DNA of 64,000 nucleotides from NCBI GenBank assembly GCA_002633005.1, contig NMRA01000371.1, forward strand, positions 365,572 through 429,571, given 5' to 3'. The stretch comes from Phoronis australis. Its lineage: Eukaryota > Phoronida > Phoronidae. The position numbers and the translations under genes are program-made. Below, piece after piece: positions 24,901 to 35,600 of the stretch. The notes beneath the pieces are model-generated. The model was not told the DNA's origin, made no database searches, and saw only the letters and a program-made list of their open reading frames with translations. Numbering within the stretch: position 1 is the first letter of the stretch; every line of letters starts with the position of its first letter.

Positions 24901-27888
24901 CTAAAAATGCACATTGACTAATGAGCTTGACCCTAAAACATCGCGTCCAAGAATCACAGAAAAAATATCAGATGAAACTATGTCTAACCTTATTAAAAGC
25001 ACGCCACAGAGAATCGCAAAACTAACAGTAGTTCTGAATGAGGTGAAACAATCAAATACTGGAACAAATGAAAAGTACTTAATCTTGCTGACCACTGTGA
25101 TCTTAAAGACTTGTCTCAAGCTTTTGAGACCCCTGGCCTCTCTCTTGGATAGCGACTAAAGCATCATATTGTCATTTCAATGAACAATGCTCTTTCGTAT
25201 CTACAGAGAGATACACACATCAAGGGGACAGTTACTGCTAGATTTGGACACCATAAAAGTCAAACTGAGTAAAAACCGGGCAATTCAAGAAAAAAAGTTG
25301 GCAAAACTATTTACCCCATGTAGCAAAGGTTGCATCTTACTTATTGGTCCTTGGCAAATTTAAGTTCACAGAGTTTAGATTGGCCTTTGCTATTCGCGGG
25401 AAAAGTTTTTGTCTATACTATTATTGCTGCCTCAACAACTTTCGGAACTCAAGAGTATAAGATAGAGGAGTGTTCCGACACGTGAATTCCGGCTTTGATG
25501 TCGAGTCGTAAAATGCCTCTCTAAATTACTAACCAATTGACTCTTGCCAAATGGTTTGGACGCTCAGCTCTCATGTGGGAAACCCTCCTTCAAGTCTCTG
25601 AGTCAGCAGATTTTTCTACACTACCACCAGCAGTACACAGGCGTCGCTCCGTGTTCCATATCAAGACCTATGTCAAGCACAGGCTTTATTGTAGATGTGC
25701 TTCCGGTGAATCATATGAGCCTCTGCTAGCCACTCGTTAATGGGGAAAAGCTTATTAGCAGAATGCTTAGCACGCTTGCCGATTTTATCAGGATCGCCGG
25801 TTCGATTCCCGGGAAGAGAAATTTCAGCAATTACAACAGTATCAACTGTGGATTGCATGCCAAGTGAACTGATCATAAGTACGATGTTGTATACCTAGTG
25901 GATTGTGCCTCCTCTCGTGAGAGCTGAGAGTCTGGTCGTCAGTTAAAAACCAGTTTACCTGTATTGATTGGCATAGAAAATCTGTGAGGCTTGGATCGTG
26001 GTCTTCAGCTGGATCTGAGCATGCTCAAGAACACATCATATCATTGACTGGGAGTCTGCTAGCATTTAAGACGGTGAGAACAGGTAGATTCCTCAACAAA
26101 TCAGGGATTAAAAGCTATCAACATCAGGCATTATACGCCCGATATAATATGACTGGGGTACTGGGATATAGGAGTTTCTCTATTATTTGTACAGAAAGAA
26201 CTTGTAGATTATGTTTTTTAGAATTAAAATGATTACTTATAGTATCAGAAATGTTTTTATGTATTATGTTAAATCTATGATTGTGAAACCGGGTTTGAAG
26301 GTTATGTTGAGTTTGTCCTACATATTGAATGGAACATTTTCTACATGTTGTTAGGTAAATGATATTGTTGGTAGTGCAGTCAGAGAAATTTCGAAGTGTT
26401 CATTGGTTTGAGAAGACTGGAAGGAAGTATTATCGTTGATAAAGTTACACATTTTACATCTAGATTTGTTACATTGTGTGTTGCCAATGGGTTTGTCAGT
26501 TTGTTTTTATAGTCCATATTTGCTCTAACTAAATAACTTTTTAAGCTTTTACATTTTCTCCAAGAAATTACAGTTGGATGAGGAAATAGGTTTTTCATTT
26601 GAGGGGAAATATGCAGTGGAACGATGCTTTATGAAGATGTGGCTAATTCCTTTTAAACATGGATTGAACATGGTTATGACAGGTATTCTACTAATAGTAT
26701 TATCGTTCACTTTTGTTCTTAAAGAATGATTGCTTGTGATTGAGTGGACAACTCTTTGTGTATAAGATGTAAGGGGAAATGGTGTTGAAGTAAGTAATGT
26801 TTGAGTTCTTTTAAACGGTTATTAAAGGCAGTTTCTTCTAAACAAACGCGTCGAATTCTAAGAGCAAGACTATATGGAGGGCTTTTCTTACACTGACAGG
26901 GATGACATGAGTGATATGACAGATATTAGTGTTCGTCAGTTTCTTTACAGAAAAAATCCGTTTCTAGTTTATCATTATTAAGGATTATGACAGTGACATC
27001 TAAAAATTTTATTTTGAGAAATGTCATTAGTGAACTTTATTGTGGGGTGAAATTTGTTAATATTATCTAAGAATACATTTTCTGATTTCATGAAATCCTA
27101 GTGCATTTGCTACCAGAGCAGTCAGCACGTCAAACACGCACTTCAATTACAACAGTAAGTAATTAGACGGAAGTCAGTAGCGTTCAGCAAAAATTGGCAA
27201 GATCAGTAAAATATGCACAACTAATGTATATGATTGTCTGGGTTCCTGATTTAGAGAATCAGGAAATCACTGAATAATGGGCCCGTTAACTGGTTCTTTA
27301 AATCATTGACTGCAATATCCGACCAGTGCCTACAGCCTCTACTGACTACTGAGCCAGCTAGAGACGATGGACACTGTCTAATGAGAATGGGACACGGTAC
27401 ACGATTGTACAACGTCAACGGTTTCTACTTCGGATCAGCAAACTTAGATTTCATTTGGTCACCATAATAATATGCTTCTATCCGGGCAGTAAGATACGGC
27501 TAAAAGAACCCCTCCTACTATGGATTTTACCAAGCTGATGAACAATTTTGAACATATCCTGTAGAACTATAGTTTGGTTATTCCAACTGAAATTACTGTC
27601 ATGTCCCATCCACAACCGGAAATTCACGACAACACCGCTTTCATTCGGCGTCTCGACGGTTTTGCCGGTGACTAGGGTGCCGATTGGAGGCTGCAGTTTT
27701 GCAAAAGCATACCGAAAATATAATAATTAAAACGATTAAACTACATGGAATCTTAACATTCTAAAACTTACATCTTTCTTTTTTGCTGCTGACACGTCTG
27801 AGGAGAGCAAGCACACAGCCACAACAACAGCAAAAACAACTAAATTCATTTCAGTGACAAGAGCCACCATGTTGTCACTGAACCCCAT
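15910..27888 (-). CDS. TUSC3: Oligosaccharyltransferase OST3/OST6 subunit, TUSC3/MAGT1 orthologue (11 exons, complete)
   Basis: Exons in transcription order: 27888-27772, 23313-23144, 22611-22494, 21282-21200, 20630-20573, 19906-19766, 19453-19364, 18708-18645, 18128-18054, 17112-17022, 15925-15910. They total 1023 nt (340 residues plus stop); human TUSC3 and MAGT1 are similar in length. Residues 1-35 form a signal peptide. A lumenal thioredoxin-like domain carries CxxC as CTVC (residues 92-95), then NSWRYS and [10 protein letters not shown]. Four membrane segments follow, with [18 protein letters not shown] and YIHGSSQ as family signatures; the end is SFLIK. The family holds acceptor cysteines in mixed disulfides during STT3B-dependent N-glycosylation in the ER. 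An in-frame TAA lies two codons before the chosen ATG; Met7 and Met14 are alternative starts, and Met7 has A at -3 and G at +4. Being a single invertebrate-type gene, it may be ancestral to both vertebrate paralogues. Confidence 0.95.
15996..16072. mobile_element. Foldback/MITE element, compact copy
   Basis: The left arm AAGTCTGGTGTGCACGCCAC and the right arm, whose complement reads AAGTCTGGTCAGCTCGCCAC, are separated by about 13 bp. Both continue into CTGTTGGC. This forms a strong hairpin with arms of about 30 bp. It lies in the last TUSC3 intron. Confidence 0.75.
16510..16920. repeat. Dispersed repeat family, copy 1 (TUSC3 intron)
   Basis: This stretch aligns over about 400 bp with 24075-24487. 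Shared blocks include TGTGATTGCTTGG, GCCAAATGTTTTTAAGAA, GGAATAACACTGCATGATG, GTAGATGATGTTCA and ACATCTTTAA. Both copies are on the same strand. No coding frame was seen. Confidence 0.8.
20820..21015. repeat. Dispersed repeat shared with 58140-58300
   Basis: In both places the same words occur in order: a GATGGAGAATGA-like block, AACAGG-CAGT, AGAATTTTGC-GCC, GTTATT-CCAGT and TATTTTGT-TGATT. The copies are diverged and lie in introns of different genes (TUSC3 and the anoctamin). Confidence 0.5.
21975..22045 (-). mobile_element. tRNA-like SINE fragment
   Basis: On the - strand GATGGCTCATTGAAGTGACC (box A-like) is followed about 25 nt later by TGTTCAAGCCTC (box B-like). The anticodon and acceptor arms do not fold convincingly, so this is a SINE head or tRNA relic rather than a tRNA gene. 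Confidence 0.45.
22810..22947. mobile_element. Foldback/MITE element, longer copy
   Basis: The left arm starts TTAAGTTTGGTCAGCACACC and the right arm's complement starts CTAAGTTTGGTCAGCACGCC. About 50 bp of similarity continues inward (CACATCAC-TGAC-TAATG) around a short spacer. It is the same family as 15996-16072. Both copies follow a similar flank (CGTGGAAATA-AGATCAC), so the family is longer than the hairpin. Confidence 0.75.
24075..24487. repeat. Dispersed repeat family, copy 2 (TUSC3 intron 1)
   Basis: This is the partner of 16510-16920. Indels and substitutions are spread throughout, so the duplication is not recent. Confidence 0.8.
25735..25830 (+). mobile_element. tRNA-like sequence, SINE head or tRNA pseudogene
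   Basis: TTAGCAGAATGCTTAGCACG resembles box A and CCGGTTCGATTCCCGG contains a perfect box B with a paired T-stem. The acceptor stem does not pair and the D arm is abnormal, so it is unlikely to be a working tRNA. It lies close to the Penelope-like relic at 26100-27090. Confidence 0.55.
26100..27090 (-). mobile_element. Decayed Penelope-like retroelement (RT C-terminus plus GIY-YIG endonuclease)
   Basis: Read on the - strand, about 27090-26780 encodes a disrupted segment with [25 protein letters not shown] and [10 protein letters not shown]. These are hallmarks of the C-terminal part of Penelope-like and related reverse transcriptases (FLD...L.T.L..K.TD.H, ALR..RIC). Stops and frameshifts follow. 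Then come a [15 protein letters not shown] stretch (26598-26380 frame) and, in another frame, [18 protein letters not shown] with RFHNHR downstream. That is the IY...YVG core of a GIY-YIG endonuclease. The element shares orientation with TUSC3 and lies in its first intron. It cannot be active. Confidence 0.8.
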
Positions 27889-28500
27889 TAATTATAATAT
27901 TTTAACAGCACATTGATAATTGATACAAAAATATACAATGCAAAGCTAATTTTAAAAAATATTTCTTCATACAAATAGTAGTTTTGTATGGCGTTTCAAC
28001 AAATTTGTGTTTTCTAAAAATTTTCTTTTGAGCATGATTACTTGGCAACACTGCTTGATCACGTGACTTACAAAAGACCGAAACTGATGGTGTGTGACAT
28101 CTTGATTTTAGCTGTTTTAGATTTTAGCAAGAATATGACGTGAGGTTCAGGTGAGTTCCATGTGAACACGTTATCATAATATTTATCAATTGTCGGTTTG
28201 TGCTGATGCTTGTTCTTGAACATGTATAAGATTTTATCAGTAGTGAGCATCTGGAGCACGTTGCAAGTGGCAGTAGCCTTGCACTGGCAGTGACGTTGGC
28301 ATTGACCACCGTCTCTTCAGCTAGAGACGGTGATTCCTATAGGAGCTTCGTACGCCAGAAGCTTTTCGGCAAGTTATGCCTCACACTGGTAATTGTTTAC
28401 AATATGACGACATTGACCTACACACATGATTTTGGTATCGTTCGATTCCTCGCAACATTATCTTTCCAAAAATATATGATGAATGTACCCTACACATAGT
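27159..28500. repeat. Duplicated block, copy A, with TUSC3 exon 1 and its upstream region
   Basis: This block repeats at 28985-30320 with scattered substitutions and small indels (by eye a few percent). It contains the first TUSC3 exon and about 600 bp upstream of it. Copy B begins directly after the N at 28984, so contig joining is the simplest explanation. A perfect 8-bp-arm hairpin (28309-28330, CCGTCTCT/AGAGACGG) lies upstream of the exon and is kept in both copies. Confidence 0.92.
27490..27715 (-). other. Open frame of about 75 codons in TUSC3 intron 1, unrecognised
   Basis: About 60 bp downstream of exon 1 a frame stays open on the transcript strand (beginning [11 protein letters not shown], ending near FSRILPG). 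It is also open in copy B (about 29305-29540), which differs by several amino-acid replacements. It has no good start codon and only a weak acceptor (ACTGCAG). It is higher in GC than the intron around it. I do not know what it is; chance or an alternative exon are both possible. Confidence 0.25.
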
Positions 28501-28983
28501 GTAGGGAGGACAACGTTTTTTTAATTTTTTTTACAATACCCATGTGTCATACATTTTTGAAAAGCCCTTGGTGTGAGAAATGAAATGATACAAAAATCAG
28601 AAAAATTGGATGAGCGGTTGACGAGAAAATGGCCGTTGAAACTCGACGATTATGCGTAAAATATCTGCCTTTTTACATAATTTCGTAAAAAATAAAAGAA
28701 TATACATGCGCTGCATATAAAAAGATTCGTCTAATTGAGACAAACATGGTGGTATGTGTTATATAAAATTTGGATCGATTTCTACAGAGATATTGCTGTT
28801 TAAGTGTGTTGTTATAGCATATAGAACAGGCTCATCATGTTTGATGAAAACAATGGATTACACAGCTTAAAAGATAAAGAGCAAAGACACCACATCAGCT
28901 CAGAAATAAATACATCTAAGCTAGGAGGAAATTTCACATCAAATCACAAGATCACATTGGTGGATTTGGGGGGGCAAGGGGGC

Positions 28984-28984
28984 N
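28984..28984. other. Single-N join
   Basis: A single ambiguous base lies exactly where copy B of the TUSC3 exon 1 block begins. The sequence before it (28501-28983) has no counterpart after copy B. Confidence 0.97.
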
Positions 28985-30320
28985 GTAATTAGACGGAAGT
29001 CAGTAGCGTTCAGCAAAAATTGGCAAGATCAGTAAAATATGCACAACTAATGTATATGATTGTCTGGGTTCCTGATTTAGAGAATCAGGAAATCACTGAA
29101 TAATGGGCCCGTTAACTGGTTCTTTAAATCACTGACTGCAATATCCGACCAGTGCTTACAGTCTCTTCTGACTACTGAGCCAGCTAGAGATGATGGACAC
29201 TGTCTACTGAGAATGGGGCACGGTACACGATTGTACAACGGTTTCTACTTCGGATCAGCAAACTTAGATTTCATTTGGTCACCATAATTCTAAATGCTTC
29301 TTGCCGGGCAGTAAGATACGGCTAAAAGAACCCCTCCAACTATGGATTTTACCAAGCTGATGAACAATTTTGGACATATCCTGAAGAACTATAGTTTGGT
29401 TATTCCAACTGAAATTACTGTCATGTCCCATCCACAACCGGAAATTCATGACAACACCGCTTTCATTCGGCGTCTCGACGCTTTCGCCGGTGGCTAGGGT
29501 GCCGCTTGGAGGCTGCAGTTTTGCAAAAGCATACCGAAAATATAATAATTAAAACGATTAAATTACATGGAATCTTAACATTCTAAAACTTACATCTTTC
29601 TTTTTTGCTGCTGACACGTCTGAGGAGAGCAAGCACACAGCCACAACAACAGCAAAAAGAACTAAATTCATTTCAGTGACAAGAGCCACCATGTTGTCAC
29701 TGAACCCCATTAAATATAATATTTTAACAGTACATTGATAATTGATACAAAAATATACAATGCAAAACTAATTTTAAAAAATATTTATTCATAAAAATAG
29801 TAGTTTTGTATGACGTTTCAACAAATTTGTGTTTTCTAAAAACTTTCTTTTGAGCATGATTACTTGGCAACACTGCTTGATCACGTGACTTACAAAAGAC
29901 TGAAACTGATAGTGTGTGACATCTTGATTTTAGCTGTTTTAGATTTTAGCAAGAATATGACGTGAAGTTCAGGTGAGTTCCATGTGAACACGTTATCATA
30001 ATATTTATCAGTTGTCGGTTTGTGCTGATGCTTGTTCTTGAACATGTATAAGATTTTATCAGTAGTGAGCATCTGGAGCACGTTGTGAGTGGCAGTAAGC
30101 CTGGCACTGGCAGTGACGTTGGCAGTGACCACCGTCTCTTCAGCTAGAGACGGTGATTCCTATAGGAGCTTCGTACGCCGGAAGCTTTTCGGCAAGTCAT
30201 GCCTCACACTGGTAATTGTTTACAATATGACGACATTGACCTACACACATGATTTTGGTATCGTTCGATTCCTCGCAACGTTATCTTTCCAAAAATATAT
30301 GAATGTACCCTACACATAGT
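28985..30320. repeat. Duplicated block, copy B
   Basis: This is the counterpart of 27159-28500. Similarity ends at a point where copy A has a 19-nt perfect hairpin (28488-28506, arms CCCTACAC/GTGTAGGG) and copy B turns into different sequence. Confidence 0.92.
29594..29710 (-). CDS. TUSC3: Second copy of TUSC3 exon 1 (39 codons)
   Basis: It has the same 117-nt length, ATG and GTAAGT donor as 27772-27888. One replacement (Val to Leu) lies in the hydrophobic core of the signal peptide. If both copies were real, this would be an alternative first exon with its own upstream region. The single N at 28984 makes an allelic copy more likely. Confidence 0.7.
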
Positions 30321-30322
30321 GT

Positions 30323-31108
30323 ACCTAATTATTGGACGGACCCTAAATATCGGACATTACATAAAATCTTACTTGAAGCATAATCTGAGAAATATATGAC
30401 ACAAATTTTTGTTCCGCTGTAATGCATTCAATGTCCGGCACTGTCTCGTTTTTTTCTAGCGGTGCCTCGTTTTAATTTTACCAAGAGAGGGTGCAATTTA
30501 GACCCCCAAGTCAGTCTAAAATTGACGATCGCATAAATCGGTTACAAAAGTTGAAAACAAAATCTTTTTCCACAATGAAATCATCTAATTGAACTAACAA
30601 TATGTCACTGTTTCATTTTTTCATTTGTTATTAAACTCAAGTCAAACCCCGGCCGCGCACGTGCATGTGTCATATCAAGAAGGCAAAGAGATACTAAAAA
30701 CTTTAATGAGTTTTCACGCGCTTTAGTCATCTGCACTGATTCATCGAAACGACTTGGTGTTGTCATCAGACTTCATGTTATGGATAATTTTGTTTGTGTT
30801 TTAGCAGCATATGTCAAAACACCCGAGCTGAAATTTGGCTACAAGGTGCCCGCAGCCATTATAGTCAGTTTTCCGCAGTGTGGCATATAGGGAAACATGG
30901 TGTCCGATATTTAGGTTCTCCGAAGGTTTGCTAGTTGTGTTTTTAAAGATCAGTCGGAACATAAATGATGTGGCTTTCGGTGACAAGATATATAACACAA
31001 CAATTCTATAAAGGTAAGCCTTTATTTCAGCAAAGAATTTACAACAATCCGTAGTATTTTCAATTAAATTTAATGTAAAATGTGCCAAAACGTCCGATAA
31101 TTAGGTCA
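30323..31108. mobile_element. Possible TIR element in the TUSC3-anoctamin spacer
   Basis: The left end reads CCTAATTATTGGACGG and the right end, on the other strand, CCTAATTATCGGACGT. A second inverted pair (CCTAAATATCGGACA) occurs at about 30340 and 30905. The span is about 790 bp. A 95-codon - strand frame inside shows no recognisable domain. No target duplication is evident. Confidence 0.45.
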
Positions 31109-31110
31109 CT

Positions 31111-32649
31111 TGACTGTACCGCGTTTTCTCCGTATTTTATCATGGAATTTTGGTTCACACTATTTCCCGGTTGACACCGCCATGTTTAGCTCAACTCAAG
31201 ATTATAGCGACTCCTGTTGTTAATGAATGAAACAGCATCATCGATTCTGAATGGTGTTTGCCCGTGCGAGATTCCCGCTAAAGTTTTCCTGACATAATAT
31301 GTAGGAACAATTAGCAGAATTCCACCTTTTCCAATTATTTAAAATTGTGACCATTTTTCCACGAAATTGTCTGAAGTGATACTGACTTTTCACCAATTTG
31401 GACCACAAAAACAACCTCTGTTTTTTTCGCGGATTCTTGTTAGCAGATTCGTACTAGGGTCGCCATAGGATCAAAGTCGATCTCTTGGGACCGTAACTCG
31501 GGCAGGGGATAGACGGTTCTCGGTCAGTTTGAACTTATGGAAAGTGACGATCTGCAGAAGTCGGTAGATTAGTCCAGTTTTTGACTGCCAGGAGACACCC
31601 TCAACTCAACATGGCGGTATTACTACCGAGTACCGGCAAATAGTGCGAGAAGAAATTTCATGATAAAATAAAGGGAACGGGGTAGGAAAAGTTTCTGTGT
31701 ATTTTTTGAAAGATAATATTATAACTTTGCAAGGAATCGAACGATACCAAAATCAGATGTGTAAGTCATTGTCGTCATATTGTAAACAATTGCCCTCACA
31801 CTGAATAAAACATTAAAGTCACGTTGTTATAAATACGCATAGAGGTACACATTAGGCTTAGGAGGCCATCGATTTGTTTAATTCCTTCCAACTTGAAGAA
31901 ATACTCCCGCTATCAAACTTTTTCTTCGAGCAGTTCTACGTTCAGTTCCCAAAATCGGCAACTGGCCATTTTTACACTGTGCACACCTGGAGATATGATG
32001 CCATACCAATCTGTTTTCACCGATTCTTCTGACCCTGACCATTCATTAACTAATTTCACAAGATTTCTTAATCTGCCGACACCGAAAGTAGTATGATTAA
32101 ACCAGTTTCATGTACTCATTGCCTATAACTTGTCAGTTCATTCTGCGACCTGACAATTCAAGATCACGTTGGTGGAGTAATGTTTTTAATTTCAAACCCC
32201 AATGCGAGCCAAGCACTTCAGTTAAGAAATCATCAACATTGACAGGTATAAACTGGCAAAATGTCTCTTTGAAATGCTGATAAAATATTGTGCCCAGGAG
32301 AATTTATTTTTTGCTGATACTATAGAAGTTCTGTCAATTTAGACTTCTTAATTACTTTTGTTATCTAAGTTTTAATGACCAGTTGCACCCAATTTACTAT
32401 TAATTGTGCACTTTTCCTAGCTAAGCGCAGAATTATTCATGTATCATTCTGAAAAGTAGAATTTCATGAAAATGAGGTCAGTAGCTTTGGGTTGATGCGC
32501 TTGTAACTCAGAACGTGATAAATGCCAACTTTTTTGCAGGCGTTTGCCATAAAGGATGTACATAACCTTCATGGTTGGGTCTCATTTATTTAGATGAGAA
32601 TCTCAAGGAGTAATATTCTTGGTTTCCAATCATCCGTACCTGTTTAATA
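31111..32649. promoter_or_regulatory. Upstream region of the anoctamin gene
   Basis: AACATGGCGGT words occur in opposite orientations at about 31178 and 31612. They resemble the promoter-proximal ATGGCGG motif of many animal genes. A splice acceptor (TTTTTTGCAG, ending 32539) precedes the start codon by about 110 nt, so a non-coding first exon probably lies in this region. No TATA box was identified. The assignment is tentative. Confidence 0.35.
31730..31805 (-). repeat. Inverted partial copy of the TUSC3 upstream block
   Basis: On the - strand this segment reads CTCACACTG..GCAATTGTTTACAATATGACGACA, then a stretch with TTTTGGTATCGTTCGATTCC. It matches 28380-28460 and 30200-30280 in inverted orientation. 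Confidence 0.8.
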
Positions 32650-35600
32650 ATGAATGGAGATATAGGGCGAGACAGTCTTCTTCTATCAGAATACTCATCC
32701 GGAAAACACAAGAAGAAGAGGAAGAAGAAGAAGCTAACGGCTTCAGATGAAGAAATTTTATGTGACCAAGTCAAAGAGTCCATTATGAACAATTTGTCAC
32801 AAATTGATTACGTCCTGGTGCATAGCGACAAACCTGCTGTTGAGGATGTTAAAGGAGATAAAAACCGTACTGAATTTGAGAGACTGCTTCAGAAGGAAGG
32901 TGTCGATGTGGAAAAGGAGGTTGTTAGTGGGTTGGTATTTTCAAAACTTCACGTGCCATTCTCCAGGCTGTGCAAAGAAGCTGAGCGTGTCAATTTACGC
33001 ATGCCTCTGAAGGGGGTAAGATTTAGTCTCAGTTTACATATCTCAAATCGGATAAATTGGCTATATTTTGTTGCAAGTAAATCATTTGCAATGAGTGAAC
33101 GGTTTCAAAAACGTTGTGTAAAGTTTGCCAGAAAGTGCTAGTTTTTAGTGTTATTTCACCCTTTTGAAGTACAAAGTCAAAAGGTGTAAAATTACTGTAT
33201 GGCTATGAGAAAATTATCTTCTCATAGTTTGATATTGGCCTTTTGACTTTTAATTGCAGTTTAGTGTAATATCACTTAATTGGCACAATAGACTGAAGCA
33301 AGATCCTTGATGGCTGATCAGATGGTTGTAGACTGGTGAACTAATGTATGTTATACTCTTTGTAATAGGGTGAAATTGATGATGAAGATGACATCTTGGG
33401 GTGCTGTGGAAAGATGGAAGACAAGTTATTTAACACCGACGATTCAGGTAGGCAGATATTGACAACTAGGGTAAAGATTCCACTAATTGGAACAAAAATA
33501 GTTGTTGAAATTGTCATTTTCCATTTTTCAAAACCTCACTTCATTGTTAACAAAAATCTCAAATTTCATTACTGGTTCACATCAGCTGCACAATTAACTG
33601 CACAAATAATGACTGTAGTTTTTTTCTGAAAATTAGCTTCTTTGAAAATAATATTTCGCTGTTCCATCATATTGTGTTATACATTGAAAGAACTTCACTT
33701 TGCAAACTGTTCTGTAAAATACTTGTTAACAGTCACGTGTGATTTGAACAGTATCTGATCAATCTAAGTGGACAGAAAAGACAGTTTAATGCGCTTTAAA
33801 ACATCAACAAAGCTTCACTTTTTTCTACTCCATTTGGTGAAAACTGAAATTAGGTTTGTTTTCTCATGTCCAACCGACTGTAAATACTAATTTGATGCCT
33901 AACAGATGATTTTAGTTTTAAATATGACATATTTGTTTCAACAGAAATAAGAGACCCCAAAAACTGAAAAGTGAAGAATTATTGAAACAATTTACCCACC
34001 TACCCACGTCGAAGCAGTGATGGTAGGGTGAATGAAAAATATTTCAATGTGTCATTATTCTATGTGAATCTGTGCTTTTAAATCTCAGTCTGAAACTGAT
34101 TCATTTGGTTCCTGCAATTTGAACAATGTTTTGCTCGACACGAGTGTCGTGAATGAGAACTGAGCAGTTTTAGACAATGAGAAAGTGTCACAGAACAACA
34201 CAGTGACTTAAAATTGCTCAACCATAACATGGTAGCAAACAGACTTCAACCCGTTGCGCAATGTACAGCTTTTGTTTACTCAGCTCATAGTGGCTTGTGT
34301 ACACAAACATTTCCAGGTACCATAGCTGCAGTGATATGTCTGTTTACATTCAATCTTGCGACTGTTTATATGTAGCTGAGTAAACTCAATCTGTACTTGA
34401 TTTTTCATTATTTTGTAAAATGCATTCCATTGGAGAGATAATCAACTAGGGTCCCATAAAAACAAAGTTTGCCACTATCAAAAGTTGTCATGTTGGCCTT
34501 TTTAATAATTGACCCATTGACTCTAGTATGAGTTGTTTGGTGTTGATTAATCAATTTTGGATTATTATATGTTGATCAAAAGGTTTAATTTGCAAACAGT
34601 TGGTTCAAATTAAAGTTTGATCATTAATTTAATCAATAATTATGCACTAGATGTTACACCCAATGCATCTGGCTCTGCTTTTAATCACTCGATGGTAATC
34701 TTTTTTGTGTTTGGATATTTAGATAATGACCACAGAAGAGTTTTTGAAGTTGTGACATTGCCAATGTTACTTGCTAATACTCAGTTGTATGTTACCACGT
34801 TTACCTCAGTCTCTACTTTCCATTCAAGTAGCCACCTCTAGCTTATTTATTTCTAATATCTCTGATAACTATTCAGGTATCGTTTATTTCTTACTTCATA
34901 CAAAAAGTCATTTAATAATAAAAATTGGTGTTAGATTATGGTTTCTCAGAACCCAAAAGTTTAGGGGGACCAGTAATTTGGTCATAATTTCATCCTCCCC
35001 CTCCACCCCATTGATACAGAATTCAACTAACACGCACAACTTTTCAAGTGGCGTCACTGCCTTCTCAAAGCTGAAAAAAATGCATGTATAACCTTCTCCA
35101 CACAAGCTCACTCAGTGGTTGATTGTGATTATTTTGTAATTCCCTGTGGATTCAATTATTAGTCAGGTGAACAGTGGTATCTTAGCAACTTTGATCATAT
35201 TACTCGGTTTCCATAGTAATCTCAAGGATTACTCTTTCCATTATTTTTATGTTGATCCTAAGGATATGTACTCTTACTTTCACAATAACATTCGTGTGCT
35301 ACTTTCAATTATGGATTAGTTTACACCTCATGTGCTATTTAATGGTGTTTCTTTCTCAAACAACCAAACCTACTTACGTCAAAAACACATCGTTTTGCCA
35401 GAGAAACGTACATTATAGTGACACTGTTACTTCATATTTTTGTTGATCTTGCCATGATCATTTTTACCATAGGAATAAAAATAAGTGTCATTGCACTGTT
35501 ATTTTGATATCAGTCGTTTATCTCTATAAATTGTCGCCCTGAAAAAGGCCAGTGTCCTTAATCATGGCGCGGTGCTTAATTTCCAAATATGGTGCAGATC

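Noticed and set aside
31893-32096. Serine-rich 67-codon frame upstream of the anoctamin start
   Set aside because: It lacks an ATG at its start and does not join the anoctamin exon in phase. I treat it as spacer.
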